From JBQTIQ01 sp052387955 (GTDB lineage: Bacteria; Actinomycetota; Acidimicrobiia; Acidimicrobiales; JACDCH01), in assembly GCA_052387955.1 (NCBI GenBank), contig JBQTIQ010000085.1, positions 1 to 42,331 on the forward strand: DNA of 42,331 nt. Direction: 5' to 3'. The notes beneath the pieces were generated by a model. That model saw only the letters and a list, made by a program, of their open reading frames with translations. It had not been told where the DNA came from and ran no database searches. The position numbers and the translations under genes were made by a program. Shown one piece after another: positions 32,782 to 40,814 of this stretch. Each line of letters begins with the position of its first letter. The stretch's first letter is position 1.

Positions 32782-33810
32782 GTGGACCCCCTCGCCGCCC
32801 TCGAGCGCATCGTCTACCTCCTCGACCGCTCACTGGCCCCGGCCCCCAAGGCCAAGGCCTTCCTGCGGGCCGCCGACGTCGTGCGCTCGACGGGCCCCGA
32901 CGAGCTGCGCGCCCTGCACGCCGAGGGCCGCCTGAAGGACCTCCCCGGCGTCGGTGACTCCACCGGCGCGGCCATCGCCGAGGCGCTGGCGGGCAAGGTC
33001 CCGGCCTACCTGGCCCGGCTCGAGGCCGACACCGTCATCGATGTCGGTGAGGGGGCGACGGTGCGGGCCGCCCTGCGAGGCGACTGCCATACCCACTCGT
33101 TGTGGTCCGACGGCGGCGCCCCCATCGAGGTGATGGCCCGCACCGCGATGTCGCTCGGTCACGAGTACATGGTGCTGACCGACCACTCGCCCCGGCTGAC
33201 GGTGGCCCACGGCCTCTCGCCCGAACGACTGGCCGATCAGCTGGTCGAGGTGGCCCGGGTCAACGACGAGCTGGCCCCGTTCCAAGTGCTCACGGGGATG
33301 GAGGTCGACATCCTCGAGGACGGGACGCTCGACCTGGCCGACGACCTCCTCGCCGGCCTCGACGTCGTAGTGGGGTCGGTCCATTCGAAGCTGTCGATGC
33401 CGGAGCGGGACATGACCGTGCGCATGGTGCGGGCGGTGGCGAGCCCGCACGTCGACATCCTCGGCCACTGCACCGGGCGCAAGGTCCCCGGCCCCGGCGG
33501 CCGGGGCCGTCCTCAGAGCACGTTCGACGCCGAGCTGGTCTTCGCCGCCTGTGCCCGCTTCGACACCGCGGTCGAGATCAACTGCCGGCCCGAACGCCAG
33601 GACCCGCCCGACGACCTCCTCGAGGTGGCCCTGGAGTGGGGCTGCAAGGTCTCGATCGATACCGACGCCCACGCCCCCGGCCACCTCGAATGGCAGGCCT
33701 ACGGCTGCGACAAGGCCGCCCGCCACGGCATCGGCCCCGACGAGATCGTCAACACGTGGCCGGCGGAAGAGCTCCTCGCCTGGGCCGGCGGCCACAACGA
33801 GGGGTACTGA
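32782..33810 (+). CDS. PHP-domain metal-dependent phosphoesterase with helix-hairpin-helix N-terminus (PolX C-terminal-like)
   Basis: 342 aa. Residues 1-90 carry a helical region with a helix-hairpin-helix (LKDLPGVGDSTGAAIAEAL) as in family X DNA polymerases; there is no polymerase domain. The PHP domain has all the expected metal ligands: GDCHTHSLWSDG, LTDHSPR, GMEVDILEDG, VGSVHSKL, ILGHCTGR and SIDTDAHAPGHL. Mycobacterial homologues are annotated as PHP-domain proteins; a role in DNA end or gap processing is inferred from PolX likeness. The GTG start is supported by the -10 box 6 nt upstream. The gene is followed by an R1 repeat and bL37. Confidence 0.9.
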   Translation: MDPLAALERIVYLLDRSLAPAPKAKAFLRAADVVRSTGPDELRALHAEGRLKDLPGVGDSTGAAIAEALAGKVPAYLARLEADTVIDVGEGATVRAALRGDCHTHSLWSDGGAPIEVMARTAMSLGHEYMVLTDHSPRLTVAHGLSPERLADQLVEVARVNDELAPFQVLTGMEVDILEDGTLDLADDLLAGLDVVVGSVHSKLSMPERDMTVRMVRAVASPHVDILGHCTGRKVPGPGGRGRPQSTFDAELVFAACARFDTAVEINCRPERQDPPDDLLEVALEWGCKVSIDTDAHAPGHLEWQAYGCDKAARHGIGPDEIVNTWPAEELLAWAGGHNEGY

Positions 33811-33811
33811 G

Positions 33812-33896
33812 GGCGACCGCAGCGAGCCCTTCAGGCCGACCGGGCGACCCGGCTCGCCGGGCGGCGATGGGTTGTGGGGCGCAGCCCCACGACAAG
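33812..33896 (-). repeat. R1-like hairpin repeat upstream of bL37
   Basis: GCCGACCGGGCGACCCGGC, CGCCGGGCGGCGATGGG and GTGGGGCGCAGCCCCACG follow one another. The last is the GGGGCGCAGCCCC hairpin in the reverse orientation of the units at the right edge. It ends against the bL37 promoter and supplies a TTGTGG that could act as its -35. Confidence 0.5.
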
Positions 33897-33902
33897 TAGG
33901 GT
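33872..33902 (+). promoter_or_regulatory. Promoter of the bL37-like gene
   Basis: TTGTGG (33872-33877), 19-nt spacer, TAGGGT (33897-33902), then ten nt ending CCCTC before the ATG. The -10/leader block matches that of the bS22-like gene; the -35 assignment is tentative. Confidence 0.45.
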
Positions 33903-33912
33903 CGTTCCCCTC

Positions 33913-33999
33913 ATGTCGAAGAAGACCACCAAACGCAAGATCAAGGCCCGCCGCAACAAGGCCAACCACGGGCGCAAGCCCAACGCCGGCCGCGGCTAG
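33913..33999 (+). CDS. Mini ribosomal protein bL37
   Basis: A 28-aa basic protein, MSKKTTKRKIKARRNKANHG followed by RKPNAGRG. The core KANHGxxPNA matches bL37, a small large-subunit protein first seen in mycobacterial ribosome structures (about 24 aa). It is monocistronic in appearance, 40 nt before the S9 peptidase gene, with no Shine-Dalgarno and a -10 TAGGGT ten nt before the ATG. It is too short for routine gene callers and is easily missed. Confidence 0.88.
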   Translation: MSKKTTKRKIKARRNKANHGRKPNAGRG

Positions 34000-34039
34000 C
34001 GCCGGACCGGTCTCGCGACATCGCTGAGCAGGACCAGCG

Positions 34040-36106
34040 ATGACGCCCCAGCAGGTCCCGTCGGCGCCGGCCGAGGCCATCGTCGACGTCATCCACGGTG
34101 CCGAGGTCCACGACCCGTACCGGTGGCTGGAAGACGGTGACTCGCCTGAGACCCGGGCATGGGCCGAGGCTCAGAACGCGCGGGCACGGGCCGAGTTCGC
34201 CTCGCCCACCCGCGACCATCTCCACCGCCGGCTGACCGAGCTGTGGGCGGCCGGCACGGCGGGGGCGCCGACGGTACGAGGGGCGACGGTGTTCTCCCTC
34301 GACCGCTGGGGCGACCACGACCAGACCGTGCTGGTGACCCGGCCGCTGGCCGACGGTCCCCACCCGCCGACGGTCGTGCTCGACCCGGCGGCGACGGCCG
34401 GCGACACCACCACCGCCATCGACTGGTACCAGCCGAGCTGGGACGGTCGCCTGGTGGCCTACGGGCTGTCGGCCGGCGGGGACGAACGCTCGACGCTGCG
34501 GGTACGCGACCTCGGCACCGGTCACGACCTCGACGACGTGGTCCCCCATACCCGGGCGGCGTCTGTCGGGTGGCTGCCCGACGCCTCGGGGTTCGCGTAC
34601 ACCCGCTACGCCGCCGGGGGCGACTACGACCGGCACGTCTTCTGGCACCGGCTCGGCGCCGACTGGCACGACGACGACGTGCTCTTCGACGAGCTGGACG
34701 AACCCACCGCCTGGCCCGAGGTGTCCCTGTCCGCGGACGGCCGCTGGGCCCTGGTGCAGGTGGAGTTGGGATGGAGCCGCAGCGACGTCTTCCTCTACGA
34801 CCGCGACCTCGGCACCCGGCACACCGTCGTGGCCGGCCACGAGGCCCGTTCGTGGTTCTCGGTGGACGAGGCCCGTCACCGCCTGGTGGGCACCACCACC
34901 CTGGGCGCCAACCGGGGCCGGGTCGTCGAGGTCGGGTTGCCGGGTGGAGCCGACGCCGCCATCGGCCCCGACCGCTGGCGGGACCTGGTGCCCGAAGGGG
35001 AGGCGGTGATCGAGGCGGTGGCGGTCACCGCCGGGTCGCTGTTGATCGCCACCGCCTGGGACGGTGCCGCCGCCGTGGCCTGCCACGCACCGGACGGCGC
35101 CGGGGGCCGACCGGTGCCCCTGCCTGACCTGTGCTCGCTAACCGGGCTGGCCGGTTCGCGCCACGCCGACGAGGCCGTCGTCGGCCTCACCAGCTACACC
35201 CGTCCCAGCGCGCTGTTCCGCTGGCACGGCGCCGGCGACGGCCTCTCGCCGTTGAGCGACCTGCCCGGTCCGTCGGTGCACCCAGCGCGCTCGGTGGAGC
35301 TCCTCGAGTACCCGTCCACCGACGGCACTTCGGTCCCGCTCTATCTGCTGCGCCCGGCCGGCGCCGACGCCGACGCCAGGGGCGTGCCGGCGAGCCCACG
35401 CCCCACAGTGCTCACCGGCTACGGAGGCTTCGGCATCGCCATGGGGCCGGCCTACAGCCCCCTGGCGGTGGCCGTGCTCGAACAAGGGGGCCAGGTCGCC
35501 GTGGCCTGCATCCGGGGTGGCAGCGAGAAGGGCGAGTCCTGGCACCACGCCGGCCGGCGTGAGCGCAAGCAGCAGGTGTTCGACGACTTCGCCGCCGCCG
35601 CCGACTGGCTGGTGGCCCGCGGGCTCACCACGCGGGCGCAGTTGGCGGTGCGGGGAGGGTCGAACGGCGGCCTGCTGGTGGCGGTCATGGCCACGCAACG
35701 GCCCGACCTGTGCCGGGCCGTCGTGTGCGCGGTGCCCTTGACCGACATGGTCCGCTACCCGCGCTTCCTGATCGCCAAGCTGTGGGTGCCCGAGTACGGC
35801 GACCCCGAGGTGGCCGAGGAGTTCGCCTGGCTGTACGCCTACTCGCCGTACCACCACGTCGTCGACGGTGTCTGCTACCCGGCGACCCTGGTGCTCACCG
35901 GCGAGGAGGACTCCCGGGTCGACCCCGCCCACGCCCGCAAGTTCGCCGCCCGGCTCCAGGCGGCGACGGCCTGCGGCGACGACCGGCCGGTGCTGGTGCG
36001 CATCGAATCCCGCGCCGGCCACGGCGCCGGCAAGCCGGCGTCGCGTCAGGCCGACGAGAGCGCCGACGTTCTCGCCTTCCTGGTCGGCCAGCTCGGGATC
36101 GGCTGA
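34040..36106 (+). CDS. Prolyl oligopeptidase family serine peptidase (S9A)
   Basis: 688 aa, full length for S9A. The N-terminal DPYRWLED motif leads into a seven-bladed beta-propeller (about 70-400), which gates a C-terminal alpha/beta hydrolase. Triad: Ser in RGGSNGGLLVA, Asp in EEDSRVDPAHARKF and His in RAGHGAGKP; the supporting GGSEKGESWHHAGR block is also typical. There is no signal peptide, so it should be cytosolic and cut short Pro-containing peptides. The ATG at 34040 has AGGA 6 nt upstream. It follows bL37 closely in the same direction. Confidence 0.95.
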   Translation: MTPQQVPSAPAEAIVDVIHGAEVHDPYRWLEDGDSPETRAWAEAQNARARAEFASPTRDHLHRRLTELWAAGTAGAPTVRGATVFSLDRWGDHDQTVLVTRPLADGPHPPTVVLDPAATAGDTTTAIDWYQPSWDGRLVAYGLSAGGDERSTLRVRDLGTGHDLDDVVPHTRAASVGWLPDASGFAYTRYAAGGDYDRHVFWHRLGADWHDDDVLFDELDEPTAWPEVSLSADGRWALVQVELGWSRSDVFLYDRDLGTRHTVVAGHEARSWFSVDEARHRLVGTTTLGANRGRVVEVGLPGGADAAIGPDRWRDLVPEGEAVIEAVAVTAGSLLIATAWDGAAAVACHAPDGAGGRPVPLPDLCSLTGLAGSRHADEAVVGLTSYTRPSALFRWHGAGDGLSPLSDLPGPSVHPARSVELLEYPSTDGTSVPLYLLRPAGADADARGVPASPRPTVLTGYGGFGIAMGPAYSPLAVAVLEQGGQVAVACIRGGSEKGESWHHAGRRERKQQVFDDFAAAADWLVARGLTTRAQLAVRGGSNGGLLVAVMATQRPDLCRAVVCAVPLTDMVRYPRFLIAKLWVPEYGDPEVAEEFAWLYAYSPYHHVVDGVCYPATLVLTGEEDSRVDPAHARKFAARLQAATACGDDRPVLVRIESRAGHGAGKPASRQADESADVLAFLVGQLGIG

Positions 36107-36332
36107 GCGGCCCGGTCCATCCGGCGCCAGGCCCGCTCCGGCACCCGGTCTCGTCGTGGGCCCAGTTCCGTGTGCACCCACGGCGACAGGTGACGTGTGG
36201 AGCGGCATGGTCCTCGGGGCTGGTCCCTGCCCGCGATCGCTCTGCTCGCTACGATCCCGTCGGTTCTCCGATGGGGCCCCGACGTCGTCGCGGGCCGCTC
36301 GGGATTCGGTGTGGGCACGAACGGGAGGCGTC

Positions 36333-38228
36333 ATGTTCGCGAGAAGGGCTTGCCTTGCCGGGGCGGCCATGCTGGTCGCCGCGACCGTCCTCGTCCTCGT
36401 CCCGGGCGTCGCCCAGGCCGGGGTGGCCGCCTCTTCCACGGTCGAGTTCCCAGCGACGGTCACCGTCGGCCAGACCGGCCTGGCTGCGTCCATCGTGGTC
36501 GAGAACAAGAACACCCCGCCCGACAACGGGACACCGAACATCGTGTGCAACTTCGGCGACGGGCCCCCGTGCCCGGCTGGCGACCCCGGCATCACCCTGA
36601 CCCCGTCGTGTGGCCAGCAGGCGCTGTTCTCGTGCCCGCCGGCATCGGCTGACGCCGGAGTCTTCACGCTCTCCCCGACGGCCACCGGTTCACCGGGCGG
36701 CGGGTGCCCCAACGCGCTCTTCAGCGTCGCCTTGATCGACCCGGTGCTGGGGACGTACCGGTTCACCCCCCAGCCGGCGAACTCCCACGTCGCCTTGGCC
36801 AGCTCCGGCATCAGCTGTCGGATCAACTTCGCCATCAGCGTGGCCAAAGCGCCGACAATCGACGCCAACCCCGGACTGCCCGGAGTCCAGACGGCCCAGC
36901 TCGCGTTCCACACCCAGCACAACCTGGCATCGGGCACGGCGACGACCAGCGTCGGCAGTGGCACGGTGACGGTGCAGGCGCCAGCCCTGGCCATCGCCAC
37001 CACCGCCTCTCCCGACGTTCAGGTCCTGGTGGGCCAGATGACCGACACGGCGGTGGTGTCGGGCCGGGTCGCGCCGGCTGGCGGGGCGACCATCACGTTC
37101 CGGCTCTACGGACCGAACGACGCCACCTGCACGACGGCCCCGGTGTTCCAGTCGGTCGTCTCCTACCCCGTGGCCGGCGGACCGGTCACGTCAGCGCCGT
37201 TCACGCCCACCCAAGCCGGGACCTACCGGTGGGTCGCGGCCTACAGCGGCGACGCCAACAACGCGCCCGTCACCGGTGTCTGCAGCGACCCCGCGGAGTC
37301 GGTGGAGGCGACCGTCGGCCCCCCCGGCGGCCAGCTGGTCACGCGGCTGTCGGGCCCGGACCGGATCGAGACCGCCATCGCCGCCTCCCAAGACCGCTTC
37401 GGGGCCGACGCTGCCGGCGCCGTCGTCGTCGCCCGGGCTGACGCCTTCCCCGACGCCCTGGCCGGTGCCCCCCTGGCTGCGGACCGCTCCGGTCCACTGC
37501 TGCTGACCGGCAGCGCCGGCCTCGATGCCCGCACCGCCACCGAGATCGACCGGGCCCTGCCGGCGGGCGGGGCCGTGCACGTCCTCGGCGGCTCCGCCGC
37601 CCTCAGCCCGGCGGTGTCCGACGCCCTCGTGGCCTCGGGCTACAACGTTGTCCTCTACGACGGCGCCGACCGCTACGAGACCGCGGCGATCATCGCCACC
37701 GCCGGCCTCGACACCCCGGGCACGGTCCTGTTGGCCACCGGCACCGGGTTCGCCGACGCCCTCGCCGGCGGGGCCGCGGCCGCCAACGTCGGGGCCGCCG
37801 TGCTGTTGACCAACGGCTCGGTCATGCCCGCGGCCACTGCGTCCTACCTGGCCCTCAACCCGCCCACCGCCCGCTTCGCCCTCGGCGGGCCAGCGGCCGC
37901 CGCCGACCCGACCGCCACCCCCCTGGTCGGCACCGACCGCTACCACACGTCTCGGCTCGTGGCCGAGGAGTTCTTCGTCGACGTCGCCCTGCGCACCGCC
38001 GGGTTCGCCTCCGGCGTCAACTTCCCCGACGGGCTGGCCGGCGGCGCCCACGTCGCCCGCTCGGCCAATCCCGGGCCGCTCCTGCTGGTGCAGCCGGACG
38101 CGGTGCCCGCCACCGTCGGGGAGTACCTCACCGCCCGCCGGGCGGCCATCGAGAGCGGGTTCCTCTACGGCGGCCCGATCGCCGTCGACGAGCCGACCCG
38201 CCAAGCCCTCGAGGCCGCTATCAGCTGA
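36333..38228 (+). CDS. Secreted protein with three cell wall binding repeat 2 domains
   Basis: 631 aa. The signal peptide (ARRACLAGAAMLVAATVLVLV) ends at about AQAG. Residues about 30-330 are Thr/Val/Gly-rich with paired Cys and a likely Ig-like fold (AGTYRWVAAYSGDANNAPV is an Ig-like strand pattern). From about 335 come three cell-wall-binding-2 repeats, each opening with a RxxGxDRxxTA-type motif: RLSGPDRIETAIAAS, LYDGADRYETAAIIA and LVGTDRYHTSRLVAE. In Firmicutes and actinobacteria such triple repeats hold proteins to the envelope. GGGAGG lies 4-5 nt before the ATG. The function of the N-terminal half is not known; adhesion or surface-layer-like roles are guesses. Confidence 0.88.
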   Translation: MFARRACLAGAAMLVAATVLVLVPGVAQAGVAASSTVEFPATVTVGQTGLAASIVVENKNTPPDNGTPNIVCNFGDGPPCPAGDPGITLTPSCGQQALFSCPPASADAGVFTLSPTATGSPGGGCPNALFSVALIDPVLGTYRFTPQPANSHVALASSGISCRINFAISVAKAPTIDANPGLPGVQTAQLAFHTQHNLASGTATTSVGSGTVTVQAPALAIATTASPDVQVLVGQMTDTAVVSGRVAPAGGATITFRLYGPNDATCTTAPVFQSVVSYPVAGGPVTSAPFTPTQAGTYRWVAAYSGDANNAPVTGVCSDPAESVEATVGPPGGQLVTRLSGPDRIETAIAASQDRFGADAAGAVVVARADAFPDALAGAPLAADRSGPLLLTGSAGLDARTATEIDRALPAGGAVHVLGGSAALSPAVSDALVASGYNVVLYDGADRYETAAIIATAGLDTPGTVLLATGTGFADALAGGAAAANVGAAVLLTNGSVMPAATASYLALNPPTARFALGGPAAAADPTATPLVGTDRYHTSRLVAEEFFVDVALRTAGFASGVNFPDGLAGGAHVARSANPGPLLLVQPDAVPATVGEYLTARRAAIESGFLYGGPIAVDEPTRQALEAAIS

Positions 38229-38301
38229 CCGCTCACCGGTGGCCCCCCCGCCGAGCCACCCAGGCAGGAGGCGACGCCCGTAGCCCACTGGCCGGCTGGG
38301 C

Positions 38302-38994
38302 TTAGTCCTCGTAGATGGGCGCCTCGGCCCACTTGAAGATCACGAGGTGGTCGATGACCTCGTCGACCTCGTCTTCGGGGCCTTCCCACATCTCCATTAC
38401 CTGGTCACGGCTACGGCGGCCGGCGAAGATCCGCATGAGCTCGTAGTCGTCGGTACGCAGCTCGAGCTGGGTCTCCCCCGCCCCCATCAGCCAGTGCCCG
38501 CCGTCGCCGACGACGAAGGCCGCCGGCCAGCCGGACTTCATCCACTTGCGCCCGAGGTTGTTCACGATCCGGGTCACGCAGATCCGCACGGCGTCGACGT
38601 CCCGGGCGCCGGGACGCCCGAGCGTGGTCCGGATGTCCTGCTCGTGGTTCCACTGGTCGGCGGCGAGGCGGAAGTCGGCCTGGTCGCCCAAGGCGTCGAG
38701 GGCTTCGACGAGCTTCGTCCCGTTCGCCGCCAGCTCGGCCACGACGTCGGCGAAGGAACGACCGGCGCGCTCGGCCACCTGGCGGGAGGTCCAGGCGTCG
38801 GTGCCGACGCCTTCGACCCGTCCGGCGAGGACGTCGGCGGCGACGCCGGCCTGGTGGGCGTAGACGTCCTTGACCGTCCATCCCGGGGTGCCCTGGACCG
38901 GCGTCGCCGACGTTCCGTCGTCGATGTCGGCGGCGAGGTCGGCGAGGCGCTGGAGGCCTTCGGCGTACAGGGCGGAGATGTCGGCGGAGGCCAC
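38302..38994 (-). CDS. Maleylpyruvate isomerase / mycothiol-dependent enzyme family (DinB-like fold)
   Basis: 230 aa. The N-terminal four-helix DinB/MDMPI domain has GWTVKDVYAHQAG (first metal His) and a later DQWNHEQDIR (Glu/His region), and a C-terminal SCP2-like part runs from about 140. The family uses mycothiol in other actinobacteria; the substrate here is unknown. The start is set at the GTG at 38994 because TAAGGT lies exactly 7 nt upstream, the same arrangement as metG; the GTG at 39003 falls inside that -10 box. Confidence 0.82.
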   Translation of the reverse strand: MASADISALYAEGLQRLADLAADIDDGTSATPVQGTPGWTVKDVYAHQAGVAADVLAGRVEGVGTDAWTSRQVAERAGRSFADVVAELAANGTKLVEALDALGDQADFRLAADQWNHEQDIRTTLGRPGARDVDAVRICVTRIVNNLGRKWMKSGWPAAFVVGDGGHWLMGAGETQLELRTDDYELMRIFAGRRSRDQVMEMWEGPEDEVDEVIDHLVIFKWAEAPIYED

Positions 38995-39001
38995 GGCGTG
39001 C

Positions 39002-39007
39002 ACCTTA
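39002..39007 (-). promoter_or_regulatory. -10 box of the mycothiol-family gene, leaderless arrangement
   Basis: TAAGGT on the minus strand with 7 nt to the GTG at 38994; it decides between two candidate start codons. Confidence 0.45.
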
Positions 39008-39060
39008 CCGTCGCCCGTACCGCCGTGCCCGCTCGCCGCAGGCGCAGACCCGAGAAGGAT

Positions 39061-39849
39061 CTACGTCGAAGCGGCGCCGGCTCCTACCGGGTGCAGCTGG
39101 TCCTCGATCTCGTCCCGCAGGTCCAAGAACCGTGGGTCGCGCATCATGCGGGGGCTGCGGTGCTCCCCCCAGGGGACCTCGACCTCCTCGGCCACCCGCC
39201 CGGGCCGGGCCCTCAGCACGTAGACCCGCTGCGAGAGGTAGACCGCCTCGGTCACGTCGTGGGTGACCATGAGGATGGTGGCGCCGGTGCGGGCGCGGAC
39301 CTGCAGGAGGAAGTCCTGCATCGACCGCTTGGTCTGGGCGTCGAGGGCGCCGAAGGGTTCGTCGAGCAACAGCACGTCGGGCTCGGGGGCCAGGGCCCGG
39401 GCGATCGCGACCCGTTGCCGCATTCCCCCCGACAGCTGTCCCGGCCGGTGCCCGGCGAACTCGGCCAGGCCCATGATCCCCAACAGCTCCTCGACCCGGG
39501 CACGGCGTTCGGGCTTGGCCCAGCGGGCACACTCGAGCCCGAAGGCGATGTTGTCGGCCACCGACTTCCAGGGGTAGAGCGAGTAGCTCTGGAACACCAT
39601 GCCGCGGTCGGGGCCTGGGCCGACCACGAGGTCGCCGTCCACCCGCACCTCGCCGGAGGTGGCGGTGTCGAGCCCGCCGACGATGTTCAGCAGCGTCGAC
39701 TTCCCGCAGCCCGAGGCGCCGACGATGCAGACCAGCTCGCCGTCCTCGACGTGCATGTCGACGCCGTCGAGGGCGACCACTGGCTCGGCTCCCCGCCGGG
39801 CGGTGAAGGACTTCGTCAGGGCGGCGACGGTGAGTGCGGTGCCTATCAA
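39061..39849 (-). CDS. ABC importer ATP-binding protein (NitT/TauT/SsuB type)
   Basis: 262 aa. Walker A GASGCGKSTLLN, Q-loop MVFQSYSLYPWKSV, signature LSGGMRQRVAIARAL, Walker B VLLLDEPFGALD and switch His VTHDVTEAV are all present. The late PWGEHRSPRMMRDPRFLDL segment is typical of the nitrate/taurine/sulfonate family. The start is a TTG at 39849 overlapping the permease stop (TTGA), with GGAAGG 6 nt before it, so translation is coupled. It energises the permease and binding protein encoded just upstream. Confidence 0.93.
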   Translation of the reverse strand: MIGTALTVAALTKSFTARRGAEPVVALDGVDMHVEDGELVCIVGASGCGKSTLLNIVGGLDTATSGEVRVDGDLVVGPGPDRGMVFQSYSLYPWKSVADNIAFGLECARWAKPERRARVEELLGIMGLAEFAGHRPGQLSGGMRQRVAIARALAPEPDVLLLDEPFGALDAQTKRSMQDFLLQVRARTGATILMVTHDVTEAVYLSQRVYVLRARPGRVAEEVEVPWGEHRSPRMMRDPRFLDLRDEIEDQLHPVGAGAAST

Positions 39850-40814
39850 CGGCTGCCTTCCGACCAGGGAGCGGTGCGCCGGCGCAGGGCCCGCAGGAAG
39901 AGGTCGCTGGCCAACCCGATCAGGGCGAAGACGATCAGCACCGCGAACATGGTGTCGACCTGCCGGAAGCGCTGGGCCCGCACCACCCGGAAGGCCAGGC
40001 CCTCCTGGGCGGCGAGGAGTTCGGCCACCACCAACATGAGCCAGCCGGCGGCAAGGTTGACGCGGGCGACGTCGATGATCCCGGGGTAGCTGTGGGGCAG
40101 CACCACCCGCCACAACACCGTGAACCGGCTGGCGCCGAGCGTGTAGGAGGCGTCGACGAGTTCCTGGGGTACGGCCCGGGCGACGTCGGCGATCATGAGG
40201 ATGTTGAAGAAGACGGTCCCCACCACGATCAGGGCGATCTTGGGTGCTTCGTCGATCCCGAGCCAGAGCAGGAACAACGGGGTCAGGGCGCTGGCGGGGA
40301 TGTAGCGCAGCAGCCCCATCTGGGGTTCGAGGAACGCTTCGGCCGAGCGGAAGCTGCCGACCAGCACCCCGAGGACGACACCGAGGGCCAGGCTGATCCC
40401 GTAGCCGATGCCGATCCGGGTGGTGCTGGCGATGAGGTCGTCGACCAGCAGGCCCGACCGGTACAGCTCGACGCCGGCCCGCCACGTGTCAGCCGGTGTC
40501 GGCAGGAGGAACGAGTCGCTGCCCATGGCGGTGGACACCGCCGTCCAACCGCCGAGGAGGAGGACGACGCCGAGGATGCCGAGCCCGAGCGACAACGACG
40601 CCGGGATCTCGCCCCGGAGCCGCAGCACCGCCCGTTGCCGGCGGCCTCTTACGTTGGCATTCCCTGGCCACGCAGGCCGCGCTCGGCCGCGCCTGCGCTG
40701 GCGCTCCGGCGCTCGCATCTCCGGCGACGCAGGCCGCGCTCGGCCGCGCCGGCGCTGGCGCTCCGGCGCTCGCACCTCCGACGGCGAGGCCGGGGGCGGC
40801 GGCGCGATGCTCAC
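39846..40814 (-). CDS. ABC importer permease (SsuC/TauC type) with repeat-derived N-terminus
   Basis: 322 aa. The core from about residue 70 is a standard six-helix BPD-type permease, with the EAA-like loop DASYTLGASRFTVLWRVVLP. Residues 13-50 are unusual: two copies of RAPERQRRRGRARPA separated by SPEM, encoded by a 57-bp in-frame tandem repeat (40671-40784) that also occurs in intergenic DNA at 42018-42092. Normal homologues have a short cytoplasmic N-terminus. The GTG start at 40814 overlaps the binding-protein stop (GTGA), which favours translation through the repeat. Confidence 0.92.
   Translation of the reverse strand: MSIAPPPPASPSEVRAPERQRRRGRARPASPEMRAPERQRRRGRARPAWPGNANVRGRRQRAVLRLRGEIPASLSLGLGILGVVLLLGGWTAVSTAMGSDSFLLPTPADTWRAGVELYRSGLLVDDLIASTTRIGIGYGISLALGVVLGVLVGSFRSAEAFLEPQMGLLRYIPASALTPLFLLWLGIDEAPKIALIVVGTVFFNILMIADVARAVPQELVDASYTLGASRFTVLWRVVLPHSYPGIIDVARVNLAAGWLMLVVAELLAAQEGLAFRVVRAQRFRQVDTMFAVLIVFALIGLASDLFLRALRRRTAPWSEGSR
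40655..40784 (-). repeat. 57-bp tandem repeat (R2) inside the permease gene
   Basis: Two units with period 57 (starts at 40671 and 40728), sharing CGCAGGCCGCGCTCGGCCGC and GCGCTGGCGCTCCGGCGCTC. The first is preceded by GCATTCCCTGGCCACGCAGG. The period equals 19 codons, so the permease frame is kept. Confidence 0.85.
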
